Origin: Neptuniibacter marinus
GTDB lineage: Bacteria; Pseudomonadota; Gammaproteobacteria; Pseudomonadales; Balneatricaceae
Direction: 5' to 3'
DNA: 58,136 nt
Assembly (NCBI RefSeq): GCF_001597725.1
Contig: NZ_LUTR01000021.1
Location: 1-58,136 of the forward strand
A program made the position numbers and the translations under genes. Below are positions 1 through 8,245 of this stretch, one piece after another. Each line of letters starts with the position of its first letter. The first letter of the stretch is position 1. The notes below the pieces were generated by a model. That model was given only the letters and a program-made list of their open reading frames with translations, did no database searches and had not been told where the DNA came from.

Positions 1-76
1 TCAGTGAAACGCCCTGTGCGGATCCGCATGCAGGGTGTTGTGGGGGCTGAGGGTTAGAGACCCTCGGCTACCCGAT
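1..76 (+). mobile_element. 3' end of a group II intron (domains V and VI), truncated by the window edge
   Basis: The first 76 bases fold like the terminal domains of a bacterial group II intron. Domain V (about 8-40) pairs CGCCCTG with CAGGGTG, has a two-base TG bulge and a TGCG-GATC-CGCA upper hairpin. Domain VI (about 42-76) pairs GGCTGAGGGT with ACCCTCGGCT. It carries an unpaired A (position 70) seven bases from the 3' end CCCGAT, as expected for the branch-point adenosine and an AY 3' terminus. The intron body and any reverse transcriptase/maturase lie left of the window. Its sense strand is plus, so it lies antisense to the Shedu gene it abuts. This is recognition from memory and base pairing; no alignment was run. 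Confidence 0.8.
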
Positions 77-1236
77 TAGCTTTGGTTGTGTAGTACGATA
101 AATCTTGCTCGTTCATATAGTTCGTCAAATGTTATTATTTCTGGGCTTGAAGTATTTTTTCTCAGTAGTTCGAACGACCTGAGCTTATCTTTGTTGACTC
201 CATGCTCCGTTGAAAACTCTGCCATACTACCAATCACAAGGTAAGACTTAGGTTGATAATTATATATTTCCTCTCCGGTTGGATTGCCTGACTTGTCATC
301 TAGGCTTATTTTGCTGGAAAGGTTTTCAACAGCTGATGCTACTGTGCCTTGCACTTGAGATATTGCACCTGCTAATTCTTTTGATGGCGCCCAACACCCG
401 GATCTATATGGCTTGGAGTCAAGTAGATCAGTAGCGTGGGTTTTAATCTCAACAAAGCATAGATTTGAGATAATTCCTTTGGTTTTCATGAGCGCATCAA
501 CGCGCTTGCCATGCGAGTTAACATTGTGCCCCTGCACAACTTGCTCCAATTTTTTATCATCCAGTCCCGATAGAAATATATAGCCAAGACCATATCCGAA
601 AACCCATGGATTTTTCTCAAAATACTTTTGCCATAACCCCTCATTTGTTGTTTTCTTTTTTTCTTTTAGATTGCTGAAATAGCCGGGGTCATTCAGCAGC
701 TTTTCGTACACATCAAGTTGCTTCTTTCGATATCCAACTGCGACTATATCTTCAGTTGTAATTTCTGAACGAAGGACTTCAGCAAATAGCTCTTGGTTCT
801 CGTGCAAAATATTTCTTGCCTGACTATTTGATAGGACAATTCTATTCAGCTCCTCATCTGTGATATTAATCCGTGAAGAGTTATCAAGATTGACTGCTTG
901 AATGTTGCGGATAAATTCAAGAAGCTTGCCAATTTCATCCCCAACGAATGAAAAGCTCGCATTGTGTGGTTTGTCTGTAGCTACGGTATAGCCTTGGATG
1001 CTTAATACAAATATACCTCTAGAATCTTCAAGAAATTTGGCCGTTATGTACGACTTCGCATCTTCTTTGTAACGAAGTACAACTTCGTCTTTGATTTTGG
1101 CAAAGGCATATGAATCCGGTGACTCGATTACTTTCGAAGCTATGCGAACATTTCTATCAGAATCGCCAAAAGCCTTAAGCCTCGGGCTTATGTATGTTTT
1201 TCCAGCTTTTGGATTCTGATAATCATCCATACTCAA
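76..1236 (-). CDS. sduA: Shedu-family anti-phage nuclease SduA (DUF4263)
   Basis: This encodes 386 residues. The C-terminal half (about 195-380) matches the Shedu DUF4263 domain, a PD-(D/E)XK-type nuclease fold: NPWVFGYG near 209, then KRVDALM with D247 and FVEIKTHATDLL with E263 and K265. A conserved tail, FELLRKNTSSPEIITFDELY, follows. The N-terminal 190 residues are a separate region of the kind that varies between Shedu subtypes. Shedu is a single-gene phage defence system in bacteria. The TTG start at 1236 has an AAGGA ribosome-binding site six bases away; an in-frame ATG at 1230 is the alternative. The stop codon uses the last base of the adjoining group II intron as its third position. 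It therefore lost few or no residues, though a longer original C-terminus cannot be excluded. Confidence 0.82.
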   Translation of the reverse strand: MSMDDYQNPKAGKTYISPRLKAFGDSDRNVRIASKVIESPDSYAFAKIKDEVVLRYKEDAKSYITAKFLEDSRGIFVLSIQGYTVATDKPHNASFSFVGDEIGKLLEFIRNIQAVNLDNSSRINITDEELNRIVLSNSQARNILHENQELFAEVLRSEITTEDIVAVGYRKKQLDVYEKLLNDPGYFSNLKEKKKTTNEGLWQKYFEKNPWVFGYGLGYIFLSGLDDKKLEQVVQGHNVNSHGKRVDALMKTKGIISNLCFVEIKTHATDLLDSKPYRSGCWAPSKELAGAISQVQGTVASAVENLSSKISLDDKSGNPTGEEIYNYQPKSYLVIGSMAEFSTEHGVNKDKLRSFELLRKNTSSPEIITFDELYERARFIVLHNQS

Positions 1237-1571
1237 TATATTTCCTTCGCGCTTAGTGGAGAGCTAACAGCTAAATATATGACAGATTGTCGCGTTTAAA
1301 CACGACAAGTTGTCATATATCTACATGAAACGAGTGGGTGAAGGTGGCGTAGGTGTTTGAATATCATAAGCTTTCCTTAGCTGGGGTTTTCTCTTCCTTG
1401 GAGAAAAATACAAAACTGTCAGGCTATCCTTACATAAACGAGGGCCGTTTTAAATACTCTGTTTGTCTGTCATTGATCATCAAGGTAAAAACCTGTGATT
1501 TCGCCGTGTAACTCAATAGGCCATTAGCGGGTTTGCGTTGTTTGTTCTTTTTGATCTTAAGTCTTGGTCGG
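1237..1571. other. Intergenic region upstream of sduA, no gene seen
   Basis: This gap lies between the radical SAM gene and sduA, both on the minus strand, so it should hold the sduA promoter. The striking element is the palindrome at 1275-1320. A shorter inverted repeat, TTTTCTC and GAGAAAA, occupies 1387-1407. I see no convincing open reading frame on either strand and no clear sigma70 -35/-10 pair, although AT-rich TATATT-like sequence next to the palindrome could serve as a -10. Confidence 0.6.
1275..1320. promoter_or_regulatory. 46-bp near-perfect palindrome, candidate operator for sduA
   Basis: The element is symmetric about 1297/1298, with only three mismatched positions per 23-bp arm. 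It can be read as two 11-bp dyads of the form GACA-N3-TGTC (1281-1291 and 1304-1314), 23 bp apart centre to centre. It can also be read as one TTGTCG-N10-CGACAA dyad (1287-1308) inside outer ATATATGACA arms. It starts 39 bp upstream of the sduA start codon. Repressor or autoregulator binding is inferred from symmetry and position; no regulator gene is adjacent. Confidence 0.5.
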
Positions 1572-2225
1572 TCAGCCAACCACATCCAACTCGCGCTGTT
1601 TAAACTGAGCGCCTAGGTTTTCGGTTATCTCTCGGCACTTAATTATATCTACGCCTTCAAGTCCGTTAATCGCTGATACTTGCACATGAGGGATCAGTTC
1701 GGCGGCGCGTTTTATAAAGGCTTGTACTGCTTTAAACGAGTCGGGAAGGGCGGGGTGGCAGTGTTGTTGGTATACCGTTTCGTTTTGGGCATTAAGAGAG
1801 ATAGATAGGGCATCTATACACTCTGCCAGTTTTGGCACTATATCCCGTTTATGAAATAGGCTGCCTAAACCATCGGTGTTGAGCCGTGTTTTTCCGTCGT
1901 GTTCTTTTATCCAATGGGCGATCTCAAGTAGGGCTTTTAATCGGAGTGTAGGTTCGCCGTAACCGCAAAATACTATCTCATCATATTTTGATGGAGTGCC
2001 AATTTGCTTGATAATTGTGGCGGCTTTGGGTTGTTTGGTTAAGTAAAGTTCGTAGCCTTTAACTGCGGTTGAGCCGTTGTGTTTTGGGCAGAACTGGCAT
2101 GCTAATGTGCAGCGATCGGTTAAGTTGATATAGAGGCTATTGTCTATTTGATAAGTGTAAGTATCGCATTGGTTAGACGATGTTTTGCGTTTGGCTGTAT
2201 TTGGACGACTTTTGCTTGGGCTCAT
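1572..2225 (-). CDS. Radical SAM protein, TatD-associated type
   Basis: This 217-residue protein has the radical SAM CX3CX2C cluster motif (C39, C43, C46) in the context DRCTLACQFC. It is followed by EIVFCGYGEPTLR, the GGE-like SAM-contact region, and RLNTDGLG on a later strand. The compact size and the closing FKQRELDVVG match the short radical SAM family found linked or fused to TatD nucleases. No tatD gene lies beside it here. The 20-residue N-terminal extension rich in Lys, Ser and Arg precedes the core. No good ribosome-binding site is visible before the ATG, so the start is uncertain. The substrate is unknown. QueE was considered but its sequence hallmarks were not seen. Confidence 0.68.
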   Translation of the reverse strand: MSPSKSRPNTAKRKTSSNQCDTYTYQIDNSLYINLTDRCTLACQFCPKHNGSTAVKGYELYLTKQPKAATIIKQIGTPSKYDEIVFCGYGEPTLRLKALLEIAHWIKEHDGKTRLNTDGLGSLFHKRDIVPKLAECIDALSISLNAQNETVYQQHCHPALPDSFKAVQAFIKRAAELIPHVQVSAINGLEGVDIIKCREITENLGAQFKQRELDVVG

Positions 2226-2440
2226 TGGAGTATGGATATTTGGCTAAGTAGGCTTGTGATCCTATCAGCCTCGATAGCATGTCATGTTGATGGTTATCAA
2301 TAAATGAGTGTCCAGGGGAGTGAGTCAGCGCAAGACTTAGTTTTAACTGTATAGGTAAAAACGATCCGGCGGGGTGAACTGAAATGGATATCACCCCTAG
2401 CCGGTATCGAAAGGACTTGCTTGCTATATGATAAAATTTT

Positions 2441-2716
2441 CTACGCTGCTTTTTTAGCGTTATGTTCTGGGTGAGTGGCAATAAAATGGTTAAGCACTTT
2501 TCTTAACATATCTGCATGCTGGTAATGCTTCGCACGCTCTGCCTTTTCAATATCATCGATAATGATAGATTTTATTTTCTGTTCACCTTGATGGGTGATT
2601 AGGTAGTGTCCTAAAGCCATAGCTATCATTGAATCGATATGTTCATGTTCAGCAATAGCATCTACTTCATCAGCAGTTAGATCACTTAGTTCTAAGCATT
2701 CTTCGTACGTTATCAT
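2441..2716 (-). CDS. Conserved hypothetical protein, 91 residues
   Basis: This is a small acidic, largely helical protein beginning MITYEECLELSDLTADEVDA. I recognise it only as a type of short conserved protein seen in Pseudomonas- and Marinobacter-like genomes, without known function. It has no signal peptide, membrane segment or cysteine pair. The start is well supported by GAGGGATAGAG just before the ATG. Its neighbours give no functional hint. It is probably transcribed alone, since about 375 bp without a gene lie upstream and about 215 bp downstream. Confidence 0.65.
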   Translation of the reverse strand: MITYEECLELSDLTADEVDAIAEHEHIDSMIAMALGHYLITHQGEQKIKSIIIDDIEKAERAKHYQHADMLRKVLNHFIATHPEHNAKKAA

Positions 2717-3091
2717 CTCTATCCCTCAGCCTTATTTTTATCAAACTATTTGGCGTTGCCGAGTCAATTCGCTAACCGGTAAAACTGATTGTAGGAGACA
2801 AATATTAATAACTCTAATCATTTAGTAGGATAAAATTTCACCAAGAATAATCATTAAAAAAATTAGATTCATGTTGCGGCTGCGGTAGATAATAATTGTT
2901 CAATAATGCTGTGCAGCTATGATGAGGACTAGCGTTGTTGTGCGTGACAGCACGTGTGATTATCTGCTTCTCATGGAGAAGTCTAGATTTTTAAAAAATA
3001 ATAACTTTATGCTTTTAGGGTATGAGCAGAGTAGGGTTGCGGTTAATTTAAAACGGATGTTTTATAGCTGAGAAAGGAGAATATTTTTAAT
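2717..3091. other. Intergenic region with no recognisable gene
   Basis: This 375-bp AT-rich stretch lies upstream of the 91-residue gene and downstream of the DUF2164 gene. It contains a small perfect hairpin (CTTCTC-ATG-GAGAAG near 2969-2983) and GATAATAATTG-like sequence near 2888 that resembles half a Fur box but is too degenerate to call. I see no ORF, tRNA or strong terminator. Confidence 0.5.
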
Positions 3092-3340
3092 TTAGGAAGG
3101 GGTTACTTTTTCCATTTCATAGAATGCATCAGAGATATCCTCTAGTTTTTGACTGACAATCAACTGAGCATCGCTTAGGCCTTTATTGTAATAATGCGCA
3201 CCAAACTCCTTAGAGATGAAGTCGAGGAGAAACTCACACTCAAACTGTCCTATATCTTGTTCCATCTCCTTTTCGAAATAGGATTTTAGTTTTGCCACTA
3301 AGAGCGCTTTTTCATCGGTCGAAAATTTAATCTCTGACAT
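3092..3340 (-). CDS. DUF2164 family protein
   Basis: This 82-residue protein matches the DUF2164 pattern: KLKSYFEKEMEQDIGQFE, FLLDFISKEFGAHYYNKGL and DAQLIVSQKLEDISDAFYE. The family is widespread in bacteria and has no established function. No membrane segments or metal-binding cysteines are visible. GGAAATAAATT precedes the ATG. It lies 18 bp downstream of the VF530-like gene on the same strand, so the two are probably co-transcribed. Confidence 0.8.
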   Translation of the reverse strand: MSEIKFSTDEKALLVAKLKSYFEKEMEQDIGQFECEFLLDFISKEFGAHYYNKGLSDAQLIVSQKLEDISDAFYEMEKVTPS

Positions 3341-3358
3341 AATTTATTTCCAGCTGTT

Positions 3359-3598
3359 TTATTTGCTATTCCAAGGATTCTGCTTTGAGAAAGTGTATAG
3401 ATAAAGCTGCTCTACCTTCTCTCTTGCCCAAGGTGTCTTTCGTAAAAACTTCAGTGATGACTTAATCGACGGATCGCTTTTAAAACAGTTGATGTCGATC
3501 TTTTCGGCCAAACCGTCCCAACCGTAGTGGGTTTCGAGTTGAGTAACTATATCGGCAAGTTTTACCCCGTGTAAGGGGTTGTTGGGTTGAGTTGTCAT
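3359..3598 (-). CDS. VF530-like (DUF2132) small DNA-binding-type protein
   Basis: This 79-residue protein carries the family signature almost throughout: [20 protein letters not shown], then [20 protein letters not shown] and [14 protein letters not shown]. The family is named after Vibrio fischeri VF530, whose structure suggested DNA binding; the cellular role is not established. It is the first gene of a probable two-gene unit with the DUF2164 gene. About 200 bp separate it from the end of the ETF-QO gene, with a terminator in between. Confidence 0.82.
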   Translation of the reverse strand: MTTQPNNPLHGVKLADIVTQLETHYGWDGLAEKIDINCFKSDPSIKSSLKFLRKTPWAREKVEQLYLYTFSKQNPWNSK

Positions 3599-3709
3599 TT
3601 AGGTCACAGGTTTGCAAGGATTAAGATAAACGATGATACGGGGTTGCTGAGCAGAGAACCATAGAGTGCGGGGATATTTCTGATAAGTCGTCGGCAAGTG
3701 TGGCCTATA

Positions 3710-3731
3710 AAAAGGCCCTCCAGAAGAGGGC
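3710..3731 (-). terminator. Rho-independent terminator after the acyl-CoA oxidation operon
   Basis: Read on the minus strand, GCCCTC-TTCT-GAGGGC forms a six-pair stem with a four-base loop followed by CTTTTT. It lies about 65 bp past the ETF-QO stop codon. A second hairpin (GAAACCAT with ATGGTTTC, 3750-3767) sits between the stop codon and the terminator. Confidence 0.75.
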
Positions 3732-3797
3732 AAGAAGGCACCGAGCCTTGAAACCATAAATGGTTTCCGATGATTCGTTTACGGGCTGCTTTAACAG

Positions 3798-5426
3798 TTA
3801 CATATTTGGATAGTTGGGACCTCCTCCGCCTTCTGGTGGAACCCACTGAATATTTTGACAAGGGTCTTTAATGTCACAGGTTTTACAGTGTAGGCAGTTC
3901 TGTGCACTAATTTGCAGTTTTTTACCAGCCTCATCTTCGATGACTTCATAGACTCCTGCTGGGCAGTAACGTTGTGCAGGTTCATCATATAAAGGGATAT
4001 TTACGGTAAGAGGAATATCCTCTTTGCTTAGTTGTAGATGACAAGGTTGATCTTCCTCATGGTTTGTATTGGATAAAAATACAGAGGAGAGTTTATCGAA
4101 GGATAGTTTTCCGTCCGGTTTAGGATAAGTGAGCTTTTTACTTTCACTTATACGCAGTAGTTTAGCGTGGTCTTCTTGACGGTCATGAAGTGTCAACGGT
4201 ATCTTTCCGTTGAAAATATTCTGATCTAAGGTGTTAAAAGCGCCACCAATCCAAGGGCCAAATTTATGCAGAGCGGGGCCAAAGTTTCGCGCGTTAAATA
4301 GCTCGCTATACAGCCAGCTTTCCTTATAAAGAGTATCGAATGTTTCAGCTTCTTTATCGCTACTTTTTAAGGCGTTATTAATCGCTTCCGCTGCGATCAT
4401 GCCTGACTTCATGGCCGTGTGAACCCCTTTTATACGGGAGAAGTTTAGCGTTCCTGCATCACAGCCAATCAGAATCCCACCAGGGAATTGCATTTTAGGA
4501 AGCGAGTTGTAGCCGCCTTTAGTGATCGCTCTTGCACCGTAAGATACGCGTTTACCGCCTTCCAAGTATTGGGAAATCATTGGGTGATGTTTAAGTTGTT
4601 GGAACTCATCAAATGGACTCAGCCAAGGGTTGCTGTAATTAAGATCGATAATTAAGCCAACGGCTATTTGATTGTTTTCTAGGTGGTAGAGAAAAAAGCC
4701 ACCACTCGTATCACCATGTAAAGGCCAGCCCGAGCCGTGGATAACGAGTCCCTGTTGATGTTTAGCAGGATCAATGTCCCAGAGTTCTTTTAGGCCTATA
4801 CCGTAATGTTGCGGATCTTTATCTTTATCAAGGTTGAAGTTATGGATTAACGCTTTACCTAAATGCCCTCGGCAGCCTTCGGCAAAGATAGTGAAAGGGG
4901 CGTGAAGCTCCATGCCCGGCATATAGTTATCTTTAGGCATATTATCTCTGCCTACACCCATGTCACCGGTTAGGATGCCTTTTACGCGCCCATTATCATC
5001 GTATACAACTTCAGAGGCGGCAAAGCTAGGAAATATCTCTACCCCTAAGGATTCTGCCTGCTCTGCTAACCAGCGGCTGAAATTACCGAGGCTGGCAATA
5101 TAATTACCTTGATTATGCATGCTCTTCGGTGCCATCCAATGTGGAATTTTTATCGAAGAGGTGCTGTCTTTTAGCAGGACGATTTCATCCTGTTCTGTGG
5201 CTGTTGTTAAGGGGGCGCCCATCTCTTTCCAATCAGGGAATAGTTCGTTCAAGGCTTTAGGGTCAATAACAGCGCCTGAAAGTATATGAGCGCCAACTTC
5301 TGAACCTTTTTCTACGACGCACACATTTAGCTCTGGGTTTAGTTGCTTCAGTCGACAGGCACTGGCCAAGCCAGCAGGACCCGCACCAATAATGAGGACG
5401 TCGAACTCCATCACTTCATGTTCCAT
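3798..5426 (-). CDS. Electron transfer flavoprotein-ubiquinone oxidoreductase (ETF-QO)
   Basis: This inner-membrane-associated flavoprotein takes electrons from reduced ETF and passes them to ubiquinone. The 542-residue protein opens with an FAD-binding GAGPAG motif (14-19). It ends with the 4Fe-4S ligands C488, C511, C514 and C517, in CPAGVYEV and NCLHCKTCDIKDPC. Length and domain order match bacterial and mitochondrial ETF-QO. Its start lies two bases after the acyl-CoA dehydrogenase stop codon, with AGGGAG inside the upstream gene's last codons. That suggests translational coupling. It is the last gene of the operon and completes the route from acyl-CoA oxidation to the respiratory chain. 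Confidence 0.95.
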   Translation of the reverse strand: MEHEVMEFDVLIIGAGPAGLASACRLKQLNPELNVCVVEKGSEVGAHILSGAVIDPKALNELFPDWKEMGAPLTTATEQDEIVLLKDSTSSIKIPHWMAPKSMHNQGNYIASLGNFSRWLAEQAESLGVEIFPSFAASEVVYDDNGRVKGILTGDMGVGRDNMPKDNYMPGMELHAPFTIFAEGCRGHLGKALIHNFNLDKDKDPQHYGIGLKELWDIDPAKHQQGLVIHGSGWPLHGDTSGGFFLYHLENNQIAVGLIIDLNYSNPWLSPFDEFQQLKHHPMISQYLEGGKRVSYGARAITKGGYNSLPKMQFPGGILIGCDAGTLNFSRIKGVHTAMKSGMIAAEAINNALKSSDKEAETFDTLYKESWLYSELFNARNFGPALHKFGPWIGGAFNTLDQNIFNGKIPLTLHDRQEDHAKLLRISESKKLTYPKPDGKLSFDKLSSVFLSNTNHEEDQPCHLQLSKEDIPLTVNIPLYDEPAQRYCPAGVYEVIEDEAGKKLQISAQNCLHCKTCDIKDPCQNIQWVPPEGGGGPNYPNM

Positions 5427-5428
5427 AA

Positions 5429-7210
5429 CTACACTCCCTGCATCTGCTCTATATCTAATGCAAACGTATTGGATAGGCCGGTGAGTACCGTATCGGCATG
5501 TTGCTTAACACGCGGTAGATAGTGTTCTGCATAAAAACTGGCGGTTGCAATTTTTCCTTGTAAGAAGGGGTCCCCGTAAGGGTTTTCTTGTGTGATTAGT
5601 TTGTTCGCTAAAAGGGCGCTGCGAGCCAACAACCAGCCACCGGTTAAATAACCCATCATCATCAGGTTATCAAAACTAACATTACCCATGGTTTGTGGAT
5701 CATCGGCCGTATTTTCTAGAATCCAATCACCGGCTGATACAGCACTTTCTAAGGCTACTTTTAATGGGTGTTGAAGGGCCTGCAGTTGTTTGTTATCGGA
5801 GGCTGTGAGTTGATTGAGTGTTTCATTAATATCTGCATGTAGTGCTTTAAGGGCCATGCCTTTATCAAGTAAAGTTTTACGCCCGATTAAATCGAGTGCT
5901 TGGATACCTGTAGTGCCTTCATAGATCGGAAGAATACGGGCATCACGATAGTGCTGTGCTGCGCCGGTTTCTTCAATAAAACCCATGCCACCGTGTACTT
6001 GGATGTTAAGTGAGGTTAGTTCTTGCGCTAATTCGGTCATCCAACCTTTAACAATAGGTGTGTATAGCTCTACTCTGGCTTTGGCTGCTTCATCGCCACT
6101 ATGGGCGTGATCAATATCTGCGGCGGCACTGTAAGCGAGTGCGCGCATCGCTTCATTACCTGCTTTCATAGCCATTAGCATGCGGCGCACATCGGGGTGA
6201 TCGATGATGGCAATTTTTTGGCCATCACGACGACTACCTTGAAAGCGTTCTTGGCTGTATTGCAGCGCTTGCTGATAGGCTCGTTCTGAGATAGATAAAC
6301 CCTGTAAGCCAACAGCTTGTCTGGCATGGTTCATCATGGTGAACATATAGCTTAAGCCTTTGTTCTCTTCGCCGACGAGGTAGCCAATCGCTCCGTCGTT
6401 ATCGCCAAAGCTCATTACGCAAGTTGGGCTGCCATGAATCCCCATTTTATGTTCTAAAGAGATGCAGCTAACATCGTTCAATTCAGCGGGTTGGCCCTGC
6501 TCATCTAAACAATATTTTGGGACGATAAAGAGGGAGATCCCTTTTACTCCGGCGGGAGCATTAGGCAGCCGGGCTAGTACAAGGTGAACGATGTTGGAGG
6601 TCATTTGGTGATCCCCCCATGTGATAAATATTTTTTGGCCGCTAATTTTGTAGTGATCACCTTCAGGTTTAGCTTTAGCTGCAACCGCTGCAAGATCTGA
6701 GCCTGCATTTGGTTCGGTTAAGTTCATTGTACCTGTCCATTCACCACTGATAAGTGGTGGGAGGTAGTGCGCTTTGAGTATTTCACTACCATGGGCAATC
6801 AGGGCTTCGACAGCACCTTGGCTTAGCATTGGGCAGAGTGCGAAAGACATATTTGATGAATGCCAAAGCTCATTAACGGCCGTACCTATAACATTAGGTA
6901 GGTTCTGTCCTCCAAACTCTTCAGGACCGGTTAGTGTGGCCCAACCATTTTCTACAAACTGTTGGTAAGCGTCGGCAAAACCAGCAGTTTCTTGTACTTT
7001 ACCGGCAGAAACCGATGACCCTTTTTCATCACCAACGCTGTTTAGAGGGGCGAGTATATCTGAAGCCAGTTTGCCGGCTTCTTCGATAATGACGGTGGCT
7101 AGTTCAGTATTAATATCTTCTAATTGCAGCTTTTCACAAAGCTGGTTGAGTCCGATGAGTTGATCCAGTACAAAGCTGGCATCTTTCAACGGGGGAGTAT
7201 AAGTGCTCAT
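5429..7210 (-). CDS. Acyl-CoA dehydrogenase, ~600-residue class (DmdC-like family)
   Basis: This flavoenzyme oxidises an acyl-CoA to the 2,3-enoyl-CoA and gives electrons to ETF. At 593 residues it belongs to the long class with an additional C-terminal helical domain, which includes 3-methylmercaptopropionyl-CoA dehydrogenase DmdC and other enzymes. Family features are visible: MNLTEPNAGSDL (162-173), GQKIFITWGD (191-200), the VHGGMGFIEE helix region (405-414) and the probable catalytic base E431 in IYEGTTGIQALDL. The chain length of its substrate cannot be read from sequence. It follows etfA after a hairpin-containing 97-bp gap, and AGAGG precedes the ATG. Its location beside etfBA, ETF-QO and an acyl-CoA ligase fits a dedicated oxidation module. 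Confidence 0.9.
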   Translation of the reverse strand: MSTYTPPLKDASFVLDQLIGLNQLCEKLQLEDINTELATVIIEEAGKLASDILAPLNSVGDEKGSSVSAGKVQETAGFADAYQQFVENGWATLTGPEEFGGQNLPNVIGTAVNELWHSSNMSFALCPMLSQGAVEALIAHGSEILKAHYLPPLISGEWTGTMNLTEPNAGSDLAAVAAKAKPEGDHYKISGQKIFITWGDHQMTSNIVHLVLARLPNAPAGVKGISLFIVPKYCLDEQGQPAELNDVSCISLEHKMGIHGSPTCVMSFGDNDGAIGYLVGEENKGLSYMFTMMNHARQAVGLQGLSISERAYQQALQYSQERFQGSRRDGQKIAIIDHPDVRRMLMAMKAGNEAMRALAYSAAADIDHAHSGDEAAKARVELYTPIVKGWMTELAQELTSLNIQVHGGMGFIEETGAAQHYRDARILPIYEGTTGIQALDLIGRKTLLDKGMALKALHADINETLNQLTASDNKQLQALQHPLKVALESAVSAGDWILENTADDPQTMGNVSFDNLMMMGYLTGGWLLARSALLANKLITQENPYGDPFLQGKIATASFYAEHYLPRVKQHADTVLTGLSNTFALDIEQMQGV

Positions 7211-7227
7211 AACGATCCTCTTTTTTA

Positions 7228-7273
7228 AAAAGGAGGCTTAGACTGGAAACGGTTTTACGTAGTCCAAGCCTCT
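7228..7273 (-). terminator. Terminator-like hairpin between etfA and the acyl-CoA dehydrogenase gene
   Basis: On the minus strand GAGGCTT-G-GACT pairs with AGTC-T-AAGCCTC around a 16-base loop and is followed by CTTTTT. It lies within an apparent operon, so it may act as a partial terminator or mRNA 3'-end stabiliser and set the etfBA to dehydrogenase ratio. That role is an inference. Confidence 0.5.
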
Positions 7274-7307
7274 TAAGGTCAAGCAGGGGTGGTACATGAA
7301 TAAAGGA

Positions 7308-8234
7308 TTATAGTTTCTGTTCAAGCTCAGGTACTGCTTCAAACAGGTCGGCTACTAGTCCATAGTCTGCTACGGAAAATATGGGTGCTTCTTCATCTTT
7401 ATTGATGGCGACAATGATTTTCGAATCCTTCATCCCTGCAAGATGTTGGATTGCACCGGAGATTCCGACCGCAATATAGAGATCAGGGGCAACAATCTTG
7501 CCGGTTTGCCCAACTTGTATATCGTTAGGGACAAAGCCTGCATCGACCGCTGCACGGGAAGCGCCAACGGCTCCACCTAGTTTGTCAGCGACCTGTTCTA
7601 ACAGAGTAAAGCTCTCGCTATTTCCCATACCTCGGCCGCCAGATATAACCACTTTTGCTGCGGTTAATTCAGGACGGTCCGATTGCGCTATCTCTTCTGA
7701 AACAAAGCTAGAGAGGTTACTTTCAATCTGTAGATCCACATTTTCAATAGGTGCATCGTTACCTGTAGATGCCGCTTCAAAGGCGGTACCACGGACGGTA
7801 ATAACTTTAATATTATCGAGTGACTGGAGTGTCGCAATGGCATTGCCTGCATAGATAGGGCGTTGGAAAGTATCTGCGGATTCCACCGCCGTAATATCTG
7901 AGATCTGCCCTACATCAAGTAGCGCTGCCACTCTAGGCAAAATGTTTTTCCCGTTGCTCGTTGCAGGCGCTAGTATGTGGCTGTAAGCCGTACCTAATTG
8001 ACTGATTAACTGTGCCGTATTCTCTGCGAGGTGATGAGCATAAACAGAGTTGTCAGCAAGTAGTACTTTGCTAATTCCTTCGACACTAGCCGCTTCATCG
8101 GCCACGTTTTGACAATTAGAGCCAGCAACCAAAAGGTGGAGGTCTTGGCCCATTTGAGCCGCGGCTGTTACGGTATTGAGTGTGGCACCTTTAAGGGTGC
8201 AGTTATCATGTTCAGCAATAATTAGAATAGCCAT
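7308..8234 (-). CDS. etfA: Electron transfer flavoprotein alpha subunit
   Basis: EtfA pairs with EtfB to form the soluble ETF heterodimer that carries electrons from acyl-CoA dehydrogenases to ETF-QO. The 308-residue protein has a variable N-terminal domain and the conserved C-terminal FAD domain: SGGRGMG (198-204), VGQTGK (241-246) and GISGAIQH (257-264). Its start is 11 bp past the etfB stop, on the same strand. The order etfB-etfA is the usual bacterial arrangement. Everything expected of the family is present. Confidence 0.95.
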   Translation of the reverse strand: MAILIIAEHDNCTLKGATLNTVTAAAQMGQDLHLLVAGSNCQNVADEAASVEGISKVLLADNSVYAHHLAENTAQLISQLGTAYSHILAPATSNGKNILPRVAALLDVGQISDITAVESADTFQRPIYAGNAIATLQSLDNIKVITVRGTAFEAASTGNDAPIENVDLQIESNLSSFVSEEIAQSDRPELTAAKVVISGGRGMGNSESFTLLEQVADKLGGAVGASRAAVDAGFVPNDIQVGQTGKIVAPDLYIAVGISGAIQHLAGMKDSKIIVAINKDEEAPIFSVADYGLVADLFEAVPELEQKL

Positions 8235-8245
8235 TTGTTCACCCC

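Noticed and set aside
1572-2225. Identification of the radical SAM protein as the missing QueE
   Set aside because: The CX3CX2C motif fits both, but the DRCTLACQFCPKHNG context and overall pattern match the TatD-associated type rather than QueE.
2173-2481. 102-residue open frame on the minus strand
   Set aside because: It overlaps both the radical SAM gene start and the 91-residue gene end in another frame, has no family-like motifs and no ribosome-binding site, so I treat it as chance.
2880-2910. Fur boxes at about 2888 and at 22375
   Set aside because: Both match only about half of the 19-bp consensus, and the neighbouring genes have no clear iron link.
3604-3861. 85-residue open frame on the minus strand after ETF-QO
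   Set aside because: It runs across the terminator and the ETF-QO C-terminal codons in another frame, and its composition is not protein-like.
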